Assembly (NCBI GenBank): GCA_037893245.1
Contig: JBAIAA010000104.1
Location: 620,001-684,000, forward strand
DNA: 64,000 nucleotides
Origin: Crossaster papposus
Lineage: Eukaryota > Echinodermata > Asteroidea > Velatida > Solasteridae
Direction: 5' to 3'
The position numbers were made by a program, and so were the translations under genes. Of this stretch, positions 9,251 to 19,410 are shown piece by piece. The notes under the pieces were generated by a model. It worked only from the letters and a program-made list of their open reading frames with translations. It was not told where the DNA came from and made no database searches. Position 1 is the first letter of the stretch. Every line of letters begins with the position of its first letter.

Positions 9251-10092
9251 AAAATAATAAATTATTCATATCAACACAATTTAGATCAGGATGGATACAT
9301 CAATTTAATAATACAAGAGGTCATCCAGGGACAGTAATCTCAGCTCTGCCCATCGCTTCAGTTTAGGTTCGTCTTCTTTCTCCAGGACCAGTAGCCTACA
9401 GCATTCTGACTCCAAATGGTTTGAGCACACTGAGCGCAGCCAGCTCGGTGGCAATACGATTTGGACGTATACACGCACAAGTCACCGCTTTCTAGCCGGG
9501 TTTTTTTCTGAGGAAATTAGGTGGGAAATAACTCAAAATTAATCAAACAATATAGGCCTACGCATTTTGGTTATTTACTTATTAAGTAGGCCTAATGTTA
9601 GGCCTAAATAACAGGCAAGTTTTACAAGGGTGCAACTCGAATGTATTTAAAAAAATGTTTTTCAACGGACTCTCTGCAACTCGAACAACCTAAACGTCGA
9701 TTTGTCGCCGTACTCTGAAGCTACGGGAAATAATAAAGCGTCCGCGAGTGTGTATACCCTAGACCATACATTTACGTAACATCAGTACATGTAGTAGCAG
9801 TAGCATAAAAAACGACTTACATGTACTTGTAAAATAATAGTCCATATTCCCGACTCAATGGACATCCTTCTCCGGGCACTTCACTGCTGCGCAGACCATA
9901 ACCATTGTTCTTATCTATTTTAAACAATTTGGGTGCAAAATCCTGTTTTTCCTCCAAATGTGACGAATTTAAGAGAAAAAGTCTTCCACTTTTTAAAAAA
10001 CTTCCATAAGTCGTGCACAAACGCGGTCGCGTCACGTTCGTTCTTAACCCTTTGAAAAAAACACGCGCGCGTACGCCATTTAGACGCGAAGG
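9251..10092. other. Spacer upstream of SNRNP40
   Basis: Unique sequence. On the minus strand, 9429-9305 could be a short exon: acceptor gcgctcag, then a frame reading LVLEKEDEPKLKRWAELR and ending LDDLLYY before TAA. Also on the minus strand, 10035-9817 is an open stretch ending at a good GTAAGT donor. Neither resembles a family I know, and their phases do not join simply. They could be parts of a gene divergent from SNRNP40. Confidence 0.3.
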
Positions 10093-10141
10093 CCTATCCA
10101 GTCTATATAATGGAGATCAATGTTTGCAAACAATGATCTCC
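10093..10141. repeat. 39-bp inverted repeat, right arm, with hairpin
   Basis: 10093-10131 is the perfect inverted partner of 7041-7079. The overlapping segment 10112-10141 is itself a near-perfect palindrome (ggagatcaatgtttgc...), and its left half is repeated again at about 10150-10168. All lie 220-270 bp upstream of the SNRNP40 start codon. Confidence 0.85.
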
Positions 10142-10358
10142 TAAATATGGAGATCAATGTTTGCAAATCACGGTTTTGTGCACACGACTAGTATACTGGC
10201 GGTCTATAGGTTTATATGTCTGTGCGCGCGTGCGCAGCATTTTTCACCGGACGTGTTGTATAGCGCCCTCAATAGTTTCATCAAAGCGTGGTTTGGTCGG
10301 CAGAAAAGCTACTGTGTATTTTTGTATTTTGTCGCAAAAGAAGTTGAATGCAATAACC

Positions 10359-10466
10359 ATGATGGAACCGAAACGAAAAGCCGAGGAGCAGGCTCTGGTC
10401 CACGTGAAGCGACCGAGGAATGAACTAGTCGCAGCTTCTAGTATTGGTGGAAACGTCGTTGCAGCG
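10359..10466 (+). CDS. SNRNP40 exon 1 (U5 snRNP 40 kDa protein)
   Basis: N-terminal exon of the WD40 protein of the U5 small nuclear ribonucleoprotein, which works in the spliceosome with PRPF8. The 36 codons start MMEPKRKAEEQALVHVKRPR and continue NELVAA. The human protein starts MIEQQKRK and has LVPVKRPRHEL at the same distance, so the basic KRPR-Asn/His-Glu-Leu motif is diagnostic. The exon ends GCG|GTAAGG, a strong donor in phase 0; without splicing, a stop comes five codons later. The first of two adjacent ATGs is chosen because human also has one residue between Met and Glu. The frame is open further upstream, but that part is unlike the family. No WD-repeat exon was found downstream before the satellites, so intron 1 is very long, or this exon is displaced. 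Confidence 0.85.
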
Positions 10467-11864
10467 GTAAGGCAAGCTTAGCCGCATTTTTATACATAGC
10501 TTTTGCCCAGAATCCGGACAGTAGATAGATATAAATTATTTGAACGTTGGCGGTATACACAGCCACGCTTTGATAGATTTTAAACGCTTCCTATTTTCTG
10601 ATATCAAAGCTGTTCTTTTGAAAATTGAGCGGCGCTGTTCATCTAATTTGCATATGGGAATTTCCGCGATAAGTTTGTACGTAACGTGTATACTAGTATC
10701 TAACCCTCGAGTTCAGTGATACACATAGGTTTCACACCAAAAGCCACTAAAAAAAATAGCACCTTCCATTCCCAAAAAATTTGATGAAAAAAGGTAGTCT
10801 GATACTCAATGCAAGACGATCTTCGCGATGCGGGGCGCCCTCTAACGTAAGCCGTAGACCATGCGCGAATAACCTTGTTATCGAAGGTCATATGCATTGC
10901 GTGTATGGTACTACCGCTACCGGTAGTCTTGGTGCAAGATCTTCTCATTTGTGTTTGATACACGATTTCTGTGAGAGGGCGCTATCGCCCTCGGTTCATG
11001 GAGACCATAGGCTGTGCATAGGCTCCGTGCAACTGACTTAGCGCCCTCTAGTGGCCGTTAAATCCAAGATTTGCATCCCATGTGTTTTCTGTTGTCAAAT
11101 TCTAATGCCGCGAAGCCTCCGAGGAAAGTTGATTTCTAAAGTGAAGGTTTTCTCAAAATTTTTGCTGTACTAAGTACAACTCAGTTGTAGGTAAGTTAAA
11201 CACCGCCACTCACTTCATATTTGAATACTAGGGTAAACACCCAAACAAACAAACCTGATACTTATTGTGCACAAACCTATGGAGCCGAGTACCAGTTAAA
11301 ATTTTTATTCGATTCCTACAATAAGGTCTATCGCCGATCGGTTGATTTCAAAAGTTGGCGCCCTGCGCTACGGCGTACTGAGTAAAGAAAGGGAGCATCG
11401 CGTGCACGGTGAACCACTCAAAAATATGTCGTCAACAAAATTATTTGAGGGCCAGAGGTGTTGTAGTACATGATGAAAAGCACAAAAAGCATGCCGAGAA
11501 GGCATACCGGGCCGAAAAGCTTGGTTTAGTTGCAAAACAGCTCCCTTTGTCTACCCATCATGCTTTGCGCTACTTTGGGATCGCGATCAGCAACCTTATG
11601 TGAACTATGCTTTTATATTGTATTTTGAGAATAATTGTGGAAATTGTTCACACATTGTTGCACTAGTAATTAAATTAGATGTTCATTTTAAAAATTCAAA
11701 TTTAAAGGTAAACTCCACCCATAGTTTGTAATTGCATAATGTTAAAGAGTGTTAATTGCCATTGTGACTTGATTTTTATTTTATTTTATCGGTTTCGGTA
11801 TTCATATAAAACAGAGATTTTCTCGCACTGCGCTTACCGTCATGTGAGCCGCCATTTTGTTCTG
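10467..11864 (+). other. SNRNP40 intron 1 start / unassigned
   Basis: No further SNRNP40 exon recognised. Holds a copy of the MITE-like family (10807-10940) and a short hairpin (gagggcgctatcgccctc, about 10974). An unassigned plus-strand ORF (11409-11603) encodes a His/Lys-rich peptide that I cannot place. Confidence 0.45.
10807..10940 (+). repeat. MITE-like repeat, copy d (most complete)
   Basis: Starts near gcaagacgatcttcgcgatg and passes through gcgccctctaacgta, gccgtagaccatgcgcgaat and cttgttatcgaaggtca. It ends ccggtagtcttggtgcaaga. The ends form a loose inverted repeat (gcaaga...atctt against aagatcttgc). This copy ties together the blocks seen separately at 806, 1404 and 3954. Confidence 0.65.
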
Positions 11865-11872
11865 GTTTATCG

Positions 11873-12248
11873 TAAGGCTGTCAGTTTGTGGTTATTAAAT
11901 TATCCGTGTAACCGTTCGTTTTACGGTTACGGTTACCCGTAACCGTAGCAATATAAAAAAATGAAAGAAAAAAAACCAAAAACAAAAATAATTCAATAAA
12001 AAAAAAACCGCACGGGCCTGTAATGCATATCTAATTAGCGCTGCTTATTTGAGCAGTTCTGCGATTGCTAATTGTCTGCATCAATTTGTGTAATGTAGGC
12101 CGACTATTATGTTAGATAAGCTATTAGTCCATACACAATTTAATCAGACAGTTGTACTATTTGTGACCTGCTCCAACGAAACCATCCCTTTTCCCAACCA
12201 AAGCTCCAACGAAACCCGGACAAAGTATGACAATTGGTAGTTTTTTTG

Positions 12249-12294
<46 letters not shown>

Positions 12295-12371
12295 AAAGTT
12301 AACCGAACCGGAAAAATGTAACCGTGTAACCGTTTGAACGGTCGGTTAACCGTGTAACCATGTAAGCCTTA
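11873..12371. mobile_element. hAT-type non-autonomous element, 499 bp, with TSD
   Basis: Flanked by perfect 8-bp direct repeats gtttatcg (11865-11872 and 12372-12379), the TSD length of hAT elements. The ends are inverted: left taaggctg, right (reversed) taaggcttac. Subterminal repeats of gtaaccg/cggttac lie at both ends (11906-11948 and 12297-12362), often inverted. A 37-base A run sits at 12253-12289. No transposase ORF, so it must have been mobilised in trans. Confidence 0.92.
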
Positions 12372-12379
12372 GTTTATCG

Positions 12380-13136
12380 GTACATCCGAGATATGTGACG
12401 TAGTGTCTGCACCATCAGTACTCGAAGCCCGATCGATAGCGGCCCTGCACGCGCAATGAATGCAAGTGAACCCTTTTGTGTACGGTATAGTGTATACATA
12501 ATGTGTACTGTATATGTGAAAGTGGGCTCAAAATCACACGGAGAAAGACCTGATGCAATAATTACTAGCTCACAGATTTTCTATTCTTCTCAAAAAATAC
12601 AAAAATAAACGATAGTTTGTGGCGCGTCAAGTCGATATTCTGCACAGAAATGCAATACATGTACTCGCAATAGTCGGGCGCCGTACAACATACGTCTGCA
12701 TAATGTAGCTGGCCACGTCAAGGTGGGATACCAGTGCGAACAACAGGCAATAAAGCGATGTGCATTGAGGTGCAGACACTACGTCATAATTTCCTGGGCG
12801 AGGCAGGAAATTTGAACAATATGGCCGCGCCGTTGTACTCCTGAATGGCAAAAAATCGTAAATATATTATAGGCGCGTGTGTCGTTCTTGATAACAAATC
12901 AAAACAAATTCTCTGCGGAGTCAGTATGTTACCATATATTCTTTTAGACTAGGTAAAATATTATTTAGCCTGGAATTTCCCTTTAATAAAGCCTAGCATT
13001 TAGCCAATTTGATGTCGAACGTTAGACTGAACAATGTATTTTTTAAGGTTGAACAAAACAAAACATGCTGTCACGTGGGTTTGTTATTCAAAATTCGGTC
13101 TCAGAATCCATTGCTCACAACTGAGCACACTCGACC
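12380..13136. other. Unique spacer
   Basis: No recognised gene. Contains an inverted pair built on gacgtagtgtctgcacc (about 12398 and 12767). The rest is AT-rich, leading to the composite repeat domain. Confidence 0.4.
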
Positions 13137-13876
13137 GTTTGTCCGATAAATGGAAAGACACGCCGACCGTTGAGACACGCCGACCGTTGAGACAGGCCGA
13201 CCGTTGAGACACGCCGACCGTTGAGACACGCCGACCGCTGAGACACGCTGACCGTTGAGACACGCTGACCGTTGAGACACGCCGACCGTTGAGACACGCC
13301 GACAGTTGAGACACGCCGACCGTTGAGACACGCCGACCGTTGAGACACGCCGACCGTTGAGACACGCCGACCGTTGAGACACGCCGACCGTTGAGACAGG
13401 CCGACCGTTGAGACACGCCGACTGTTGGGACACGCCGACTGTTGGGACACGCCGACTGTTGGGACACGCCGACTGTTGGGACACGCCGACTGTTGGACAC
13501 GCCGACCGTTGGGACACGTTGACTGTTGGGACACGCCGACCGTTGAGACAACTCGCCGTTAAGTGGGTTGAGTGGGGTGGGTAGGGTGGGTAGGGTGGGT
13601 AGGGTGGGTTGGGTGGGTTGGGTGAGTAGGTGTAGGGAAGGGTGTGAAGGGTGAGTAGGTGTAGGGAGGGGTGAGTAGGTGTAGGGAAGGGTGAGTAGGT
13701 GTAGGGAAGGGTGAGTAGGTGTAGAGAAGGGTGAGTAGGGTGAGACAGGCCGACCGTTGAGACAAGCCGACCGTTGAGACACGCCGACCGTTGAGGTAGC
13801 CGACCGTTGAGACACGCCGACCGTTGAGGCACGCCGACCGTTGAGACGCGTGTCTCAACGGTCGACAGGTCTCGAC
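13137..13876. repeat. Composite minisatellite, block 1
   Basis: Tandem 17-bp units (gacacgccgaccgttga), then a variant run with gactgttggg in place of gaccgttgag. A G-rich core follows (13562-13625, repeated gggtgggtaggg), then 20-bp units (tgagtaggtgtagggaaggg), then more 17-bp units. It ends at a palindromic junction centred on 13850. The opening sequence tttgtccgataaatggaaag recurs at about 19412, marking the start of the duplicated domain. Confidence 0.95.
13562..13625 (+). other. G-quadruplex-prone tract
   Basis: At least eight runs of three or more G separated by 1-3 bases (gggtgggtagggtgggtagg...). This fits the usual G4 pattern on the plus strand. Similar shorter tracts occur at about 17268-17292, 18011-18040, 19871-19900 and 21494-21521. 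Confidence 0.75.
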
Positions 13877-14210
13877 TAAGGATGTGACCTTTAAACGTTT
13901 AAACGTGTAAACGTCAACAAAATCAAATCCGTTTAGAATTTTTTTCAAACGTTTAAACGGAACTCGAATAAAAAATAAATGGACCTTCCATTTACGCCAT
14001 ACCCTCAAGTTTTATTTACGAAGAATTTACTTTCTTCAAACATCTATTTATTTTACAAAGCATTTGTAATGCCTGTAGTACTTGGTCACATTCCAAGAAG
14101 ATTAATCAGATACTTTTCTCAATGACCAGCAGCTGCCGGTATCTATTGTGCCCATGATGATGATTATACAGTGTATATACATACGCCGTCCACGCCTGTT
14201 TATTTTTTTC

Positions 14211-14282
14211 CCAGCAGCGGCGTATTGAAAACATCAAACACATGTACACATGTGTTTGATGTTTTCAATACGCCGCTGCTGG
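14211..14282. repeat. Perfect 72-bp palindrome
   Basis: Two 35-base arms (14211-14245 and 14248-14282) are exact reverse complements, separated by only two bases. Looser pairing continues outward over cgtccacgcc/ggcgtgga blocks to about 14183-14312, giving a hairpin of roughly 130 nt. It lies inside the 1,885-bp hAT-type element. Confidence 0.93.
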
Positions 14283-15058
14283 AAAATAAATAAACTTGGC
14301 GTGGATGGCGTCTTTCTCCGAGGGCTATTTAGATTAAACTACTAAGTTTTCAAACAATTCTGAGTCTCTCGTATTTCTTTATTTTTCTGTGAAGTTGGAA
14401 CTTAAATTTGCTATAATCACCAGTCGGCGTGTTTTGCAGTAATCAAACAAATGCGTTATTTAAAACAATGTACCGGTAGGCCTATCTGTGTCGCTTCTTA
14501 AGATCGGCTTGGGCTGCAAGTGCAAACACCACTGTTCCCTTACAAAAAACAATTCGACGGATAAAATATTCTTTAGATCGTAGAACGGGTACCGCTGGGA
14601 GTGACATATCACAATACTTGTGGAATGGGGATGTGTAAACTTTAAAATTAGTTTTTGAAGAGTGATATAAATGTAGAGTTTTCGACATTTATCTGGGTGT
14701 TTTGTTGTTGCAAGTAATAAACACAAAGTTATAGTTTCCGAGTCCAAACCCTGTATTTATTTCTATCCAAATTGATGTCGACTATTTAATTATCATTGAC
14801 GATTCTGCGACATCTCCCCCGTAAACAATATTGTGGTTCGAAAAGAATTGTATACTTATTTAAGAAAATTGTTAAAATGTTTCTATCATCTGCTGGAAAA
14901 TATGTTTCTCTTATTTTTTCGATGCAGTTTAAGGTTTCCCCAGTCTTAAAAATAATCTCGGCCCCCAAAAGAATATTTCTCCAGGCTCCAGAGAATGATT
15001 GACAGCCCCATTGTCCAAATTGATACATTATATCTCTTGTTTATACAAACCTATTTAC

Positions 15059-15166
15059 AAGGTGACCGAACTTTGAGGACTGGCGTTCGTAGATAAATGT
15101 ACTAGGTCACCGAACTTCAGGGGCGCGGCACAACGTGCACAATGTAGGTCACCGAACTTTGAGGAC
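15059..15166 (+). repeat. Three spaced copies of a 16-19 bp motif
   Basis: aggtgaccgaactttgagga, aggtcaccgaacttcagg and aggtcaccgaactttgagga occur at about 15059, 15105 and 15146, roughly 45 bp apart with unrelated spacers. Regular spacing suggests protein-binding sites or a decayed minisatellite. Located in the right part of the hAT-type element. Confidence 0.75.
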
Positions 15167-15761
15167 GTCCGCCAATGCGTTTAATCCCAGTAAATAAAAT
15201 GCCATTGGTTGCAGTTTCTTCTCTACTCTGAAATGTTTAGGCGCATTGGTACTGTGACTCCCCAACCCTGTTGCCCGTGGCGCGTAGCCAGAAGTCTAAT
15301 GGGGAAAGGTTATGAATTTATTGGTTTTTGTTCTCATGGCCTAGCTGTAGGAAAATACCGGTACTATACCGGCAGTACTCGCTGGAATGCTGCAGCTATC
15401 GCAAAATTCTTGAGGGTAACGTTTTTTTTTTTTGTTTTTTTTTTTATTTTATTTTTTTAATCTTAGCTAAAAAATAAATAAATAAACGATCTTCCTAAGG
15501 CTAGTCTGGACATTCCTTGAAATGACACTTGATTTGACAGCACTTGCAGGTGATGCTTCTTGAAATGTTTAGCCTTCAAAGAACATAGAAAAATTGGTGT
15601 TAAGTGTACACAATGTATACAAACAAACGCGACCGCAGTTACGCAAATAGACCGGGACAGGCGGCAGCCTTTTAAAGTTTTCAATAAACGTTTAAACGTT
15701 TAAACGTTACGGGAAAGGTTTGCTAAACGTTTACAAAATTAAACGTAGATTCACATCCTTA

Positions 15762-18753
15762 GTCTCGACACATCAAAGTGTCTCGTTACGTCGACCCACG
15801 TCGACCCACGTCTCAACACGTCGACCCACGTCGAGACACGCCGACCGTAGGGTGAGTAGGTGTAGGGAAGGGTGAGTAGGTGTAGGGAAGGGTGAGTAGG
15901 TGTAGGGAAGGGTGAGTAGGTGTAGGGAAGGGTGAGTAGGTGTAGGGAAGGGTGAGTAGGTGTAGGGAAGGGTGATTAGGTGTAGGGAAGGGTGAGTAGG
16001 TGTAGGGAAGGGTGAGTAGGTGTAGGGAAGGGTGAGTAGGTGTAGGGAAGGGTGAGTAGGTGTAGGGAAGGGTGAGTAGGTGTAGGGAAGGGTGAGTAGG
16101 GTGAGACAGGCCGACCGTTGAGACAAGCCGACCGTTGAGACACGCCGACCGTTGAGGTAGCCGACCGTTGAGACACGCCGACCGTTGAGACACGCCGACC
16201 GTTGAGACACGTGTCTCAACGGTCGACAGGTCTCGACACATCAAAGTGTCTCGTTACGTCGACCCACGTCGACCCACGTCTCAACATGTCGACCCACGTC
16301 GAGACACGCCGACCGTAGGGTGAGTAGTTGTAGGGAAGGGTGAGCAGGTGTAGGGAAGGGTGAGTAGGTGTAGGGAAGGGTGAGTAGGTGTAGGGAAGGG
16401 TGAGTAGGGTGAGACAGGCCGACCGTTGAGACAAGCCGACCGTTGAGACACGCCGACCGTTGAGGTAGCCGACCGTTGAGATACGCCGACCGTTGAAACA
16501 CGCCGACCGTTGAGACACGTGTCTCAACGGTCGACAGGTCTCGACACATCAAAGTGTCTCGTTACGTCGACCCACGTCGACCCACGTCTCAACACGTTGA
16601 CCCACGTTGAGACACGCCGACCGTATGGTGAGTAGGTGTAGGGAAGGGTGAGTAGGTGTAGGGAAGGGTGAGTAGGTGTAGGGAAGGGTGAGTAGGTGTA
16701 GGGAAGGGTGAGTAGGTGTAGGGAAGGGTGAGTAGGTGTAGGGAAGGGTGAGTAGGTGTAGGGAAGGGTGAGTAGGTGTAGGGAAGGGTGAGTAGGTGTA
16801 GGGAAGGGTGAGTAGGTGTAGGGAAGGGTGAGTAGGTGTAGGGAAGGGTGAGTAGGTGTAGGGAAGGGTGAGTAGGTGTAGGGAAGGGTGAGTAGGTGTA
16901 GGGAAGGGTTGAGACACGCCGACCGTTGAGACACGCCGACCGTTGGGACACGTCGACCGTTGAGACACGCCGACCGTTGAGACACGCCGACCGTTGAGAC
17001 AGGCCGACCGTTGAGACAGGTCGACCCAAGTTGAGACACGCCGACCGTTGAGACAGGCCGACCGTTTAGACAGGCCGACCGTTTAGACAGGCCGACCGTT
17101 GAGACAGGTCGACCCAAGTTGAGACACGCCGACCGTTGGGACACGCCAACCGTTGGGACACGCCGACCGTTGGGACACGCCGACCGTTGGGACACGCCGA
17201 CCGTTGAGACACGCCGACCGTTGAGACACGCCGACCGTTGAGACAACTCGCCCTTGAGTGGGTTGAGTAGGGTGGGTAGGGTGGGTGGGGTGAGTAGGTG
17301 TAGGGAAGGGTGTGAAGGGTGAGTAGGTGTAGGGAAGGGTGAGTAGGTGAAGGGAAGGGTGAGTAGGTGTAGGGAAGGGTGAGTAGGTGTAGGGAAGGGT
17401 GAGTAGGTGTAGGGAAGGGTGAGTAGGTGTAGGGAAGGGTGAGTAGGTGTAGGGAAGGGTGAGTAGGTGTAGGGAAGGGTGAGTAGGTGTAGGGAAGGGT
17501 GAGTAGGGTGAGACAGGCCGACCGTTGAGACAAGCCGACCGTTGAGACACGCCGACCGTTGAGGTAGCCGACCGTTGAGATACGCCGACCGTTGAGACAC
17601 GCCGACCGTTGAGACACGTGTCTCAACGGTCGACAGGTCTCGACACATCAAAGTGTCTCGTTACGTCGACCCACGTCGACCCACGTCTCAACACGTTGAC
17701 CCACGTCGAGACACGCCGACCGTATGGTGAGTAGGTGTAGGGAAGGGTGAGTAGGTGTAGGGAAGGGTGAGTAGGTGTAGGGAAGGGTGAGTAGGTGTAG
17801 GGAAGGGTGAGTAGGTGTAGGGAAGGGTGAGTAGGTGTAGGGAAGGGTGACTAGGTGTAGGGAAGGGTGAGTAGGTGTAGGGAAGGGTTGAGACACGCCG
17901 ACCGTTGGGACACGCCGACCGTTGGGACACGCCGACCGTTGGGACACGCCGACCGTTGAGACACGCCGACCGTTGAGACACGCCGACCGTTGAGACAACT
18001 CGCCCTTGAGTGGGTTGAGTAGGGTGGGTAGGGTGGGTGGGGTGAGTAGGTGTAGGGAAGGGTGTGAAGGGTGAGTAGGTGTAGGGAAGGGTGAGTAGGT
18101 GAAGGGAAGGGTGAGTAGGTGTAGGGAAGGGTGAGTAGGTGTAGGGAAGGGTGAGTAGGTGTAGGGAAGGGTGAGTAGGTGTAGGGAAGGGTGAGTAGGG
18201 TGAGACAGGCCGACCGTTGAGACAAGCCGACCGTTGAGACACGCCGACCGTTGAGGTAGCCGACCGTTGAGATACGCCGACCGTTGAGACACGCCGACCG
18301 TTGAGACACGTGTCTCAACGGTCGACAGGTCTCGACACATCAAAGTGTCTCGTTACGTCGACCCACGTCGACCCACGTCTCAACACGTTGACCCACGTCG
18401 AGACACGCCGACCGTATGGTGAGTAGATGTAGGGAAGGGTGAGTAGGTGTAGGGAAGGGTGAGTAGGTGTAGGGAAGGGTGAGTAGGTGTAGGGAAGGGT
18501 GAGTAGGTGTAGGGAAGGGTGAGTAGGTGTAGGGAAGGGTTGAGACACGCCGACCGTTGAGACACGCCGACCGTTGAGACACGCCGACCGTTGGGACACG
18601 CCGACCGTTGAGACACGCCGACCGTTGAGACAGGCCGACCGTTGAGACAGGCCGACCGTTGAGACATGCCGACCAATGAGACACGCCGACCGTTGAGACA
18701 CGCCGACCGTTGAGACACGCCGACCGTTGAGACACGCCGACCGTTGAGACAGG
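15762..18753. repeat. Composite minisatellite, block 2
   Basis: Repeated modules in fixed order: a cgacccacgt cluster, a 20-bp G-rich array of 4 to 15 units (tgagtaggtgtagggaaggg), one or more 17-bp arrays, then a palindromic junction. Junction centres: about 16210, 16519, 17618 and 18309. Module lengths vary mainly by 20-bp unit number. On the minus strand the arrays are open in all three frames because neither unit contains a stop in any phase. The longest such ORF is 375 codons (17651-16524), with His/Pro/Leu/Thr and Ser/Arg/Val-rich repeats; I treat these as by-products. Confidence 0.95.
16197..16224. repeat. Palindromic module junction (representative)
   Basis: gaccgttgagaca is followed by its reverse complement, centred on CACGTG: a 28-bp perfect palindrome where the 17-bp array flips orientation for one unit. 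The same junction recurs nine times in 13-22 kb (centres near 13850 with one change, 16210, 16519, 17618, 18309, 20129, 20598, 20905, 21730). It is followed each time by a second small dyad, gacacatcaaagtgtc. Confidence 0.93.
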
Positions 18754-19410
18754 CACTATAGCTTTCAGGACGAAATGCCCTTTTAAAAACTAAATGCACA
18801 GTGTACAAAGTACATACAAACATGATAAAAAAAGGAAACTTGAGGAATGTACTTTTTCCACTGAATGAAGCACAATTTTCTTCGAGTTTAAAATTAATGC
18901 CAAATTTTCTAATACTTTGATAAATTTAGGATTATCTAGTTTGTATGTTCATCCACAAAAATCCAGGAAATAAATATTTTCTTATTGATAAACAATTCAC
19001 TTGTGTAACTGTAAGCAGCACCTGCACAGTGTAGTATTAAATTTGGGGTTAAAGTGTACATGTACTCTATATTGTACACAGTACATGTACACTGCTATTG
19101 TTGCTGTTGGGTGCCACTTTGTGCTAAACAAACTTGGCATGAACAAAATAAAATCCCAGACATGTTTTATTCACTGGAATTCTACAGCTTCTGTCAGCTA
19201 CAGAACTTGTCCAGTTTTGGGATGGCCTTGAAATTTAAGTAAAATTCATCCATGTTGAAGCAATTTATACATGTATGCATACTATGTACAAATACCTTAT
19301 GCATGTATTCACATTTACATTAGAGACGTGGGGTATATATGTACATGTGCAGTACTACATCATGTACTACTAATACTATCATGTACTACTAATACTATCA
19401 TGTACATGTA
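18754..19410. repeat. Unique segment of the tandem duplication, copy 1
   Basis: Begins with tatagctttcaggacgaaat and ends in tacatgta-rich sequence. About 98% identical to 22178-22848, apart from small indels such as extra tacatg units. No conserved coding potential: the matching ORFs carry simple tacatg-derived peptides. Confidence 0.9.

Larger units (their letters stand above)
13877..15761. mobile_element. hAT-type element, 1,885 bp, inserted in the minisatellite
   Basis: Flanked by perfect 8-bp duplications gtctcgac (13869-13876 and 15762-15769). The termini are inverted: left taaggatgtgacc, right (reversed) taaggatgtgaat. Both have subterminal runs of the palindrome-like unit aaacgttt. 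The uninterrupted target, ggtctcgacacatcaaagtg, is present in sister repeat units (for example at 16228), so this is a clear filled/empty-site pair. No intact transposase: interior ORFs are under 100 codons and unlike hAT transposases. The taagg ends and subterminal repeats parallel the 499-bp element at 11873. Confidence 0.95.

Noticed and set aside
14460-15684. Transposase ORF in the 1,885-bp hAT-type element
   Set aside because: ORFs of 68-95 codons show no hAT or BED-finger pattern; one Cys-rich stretch near 15550 is too short to call.
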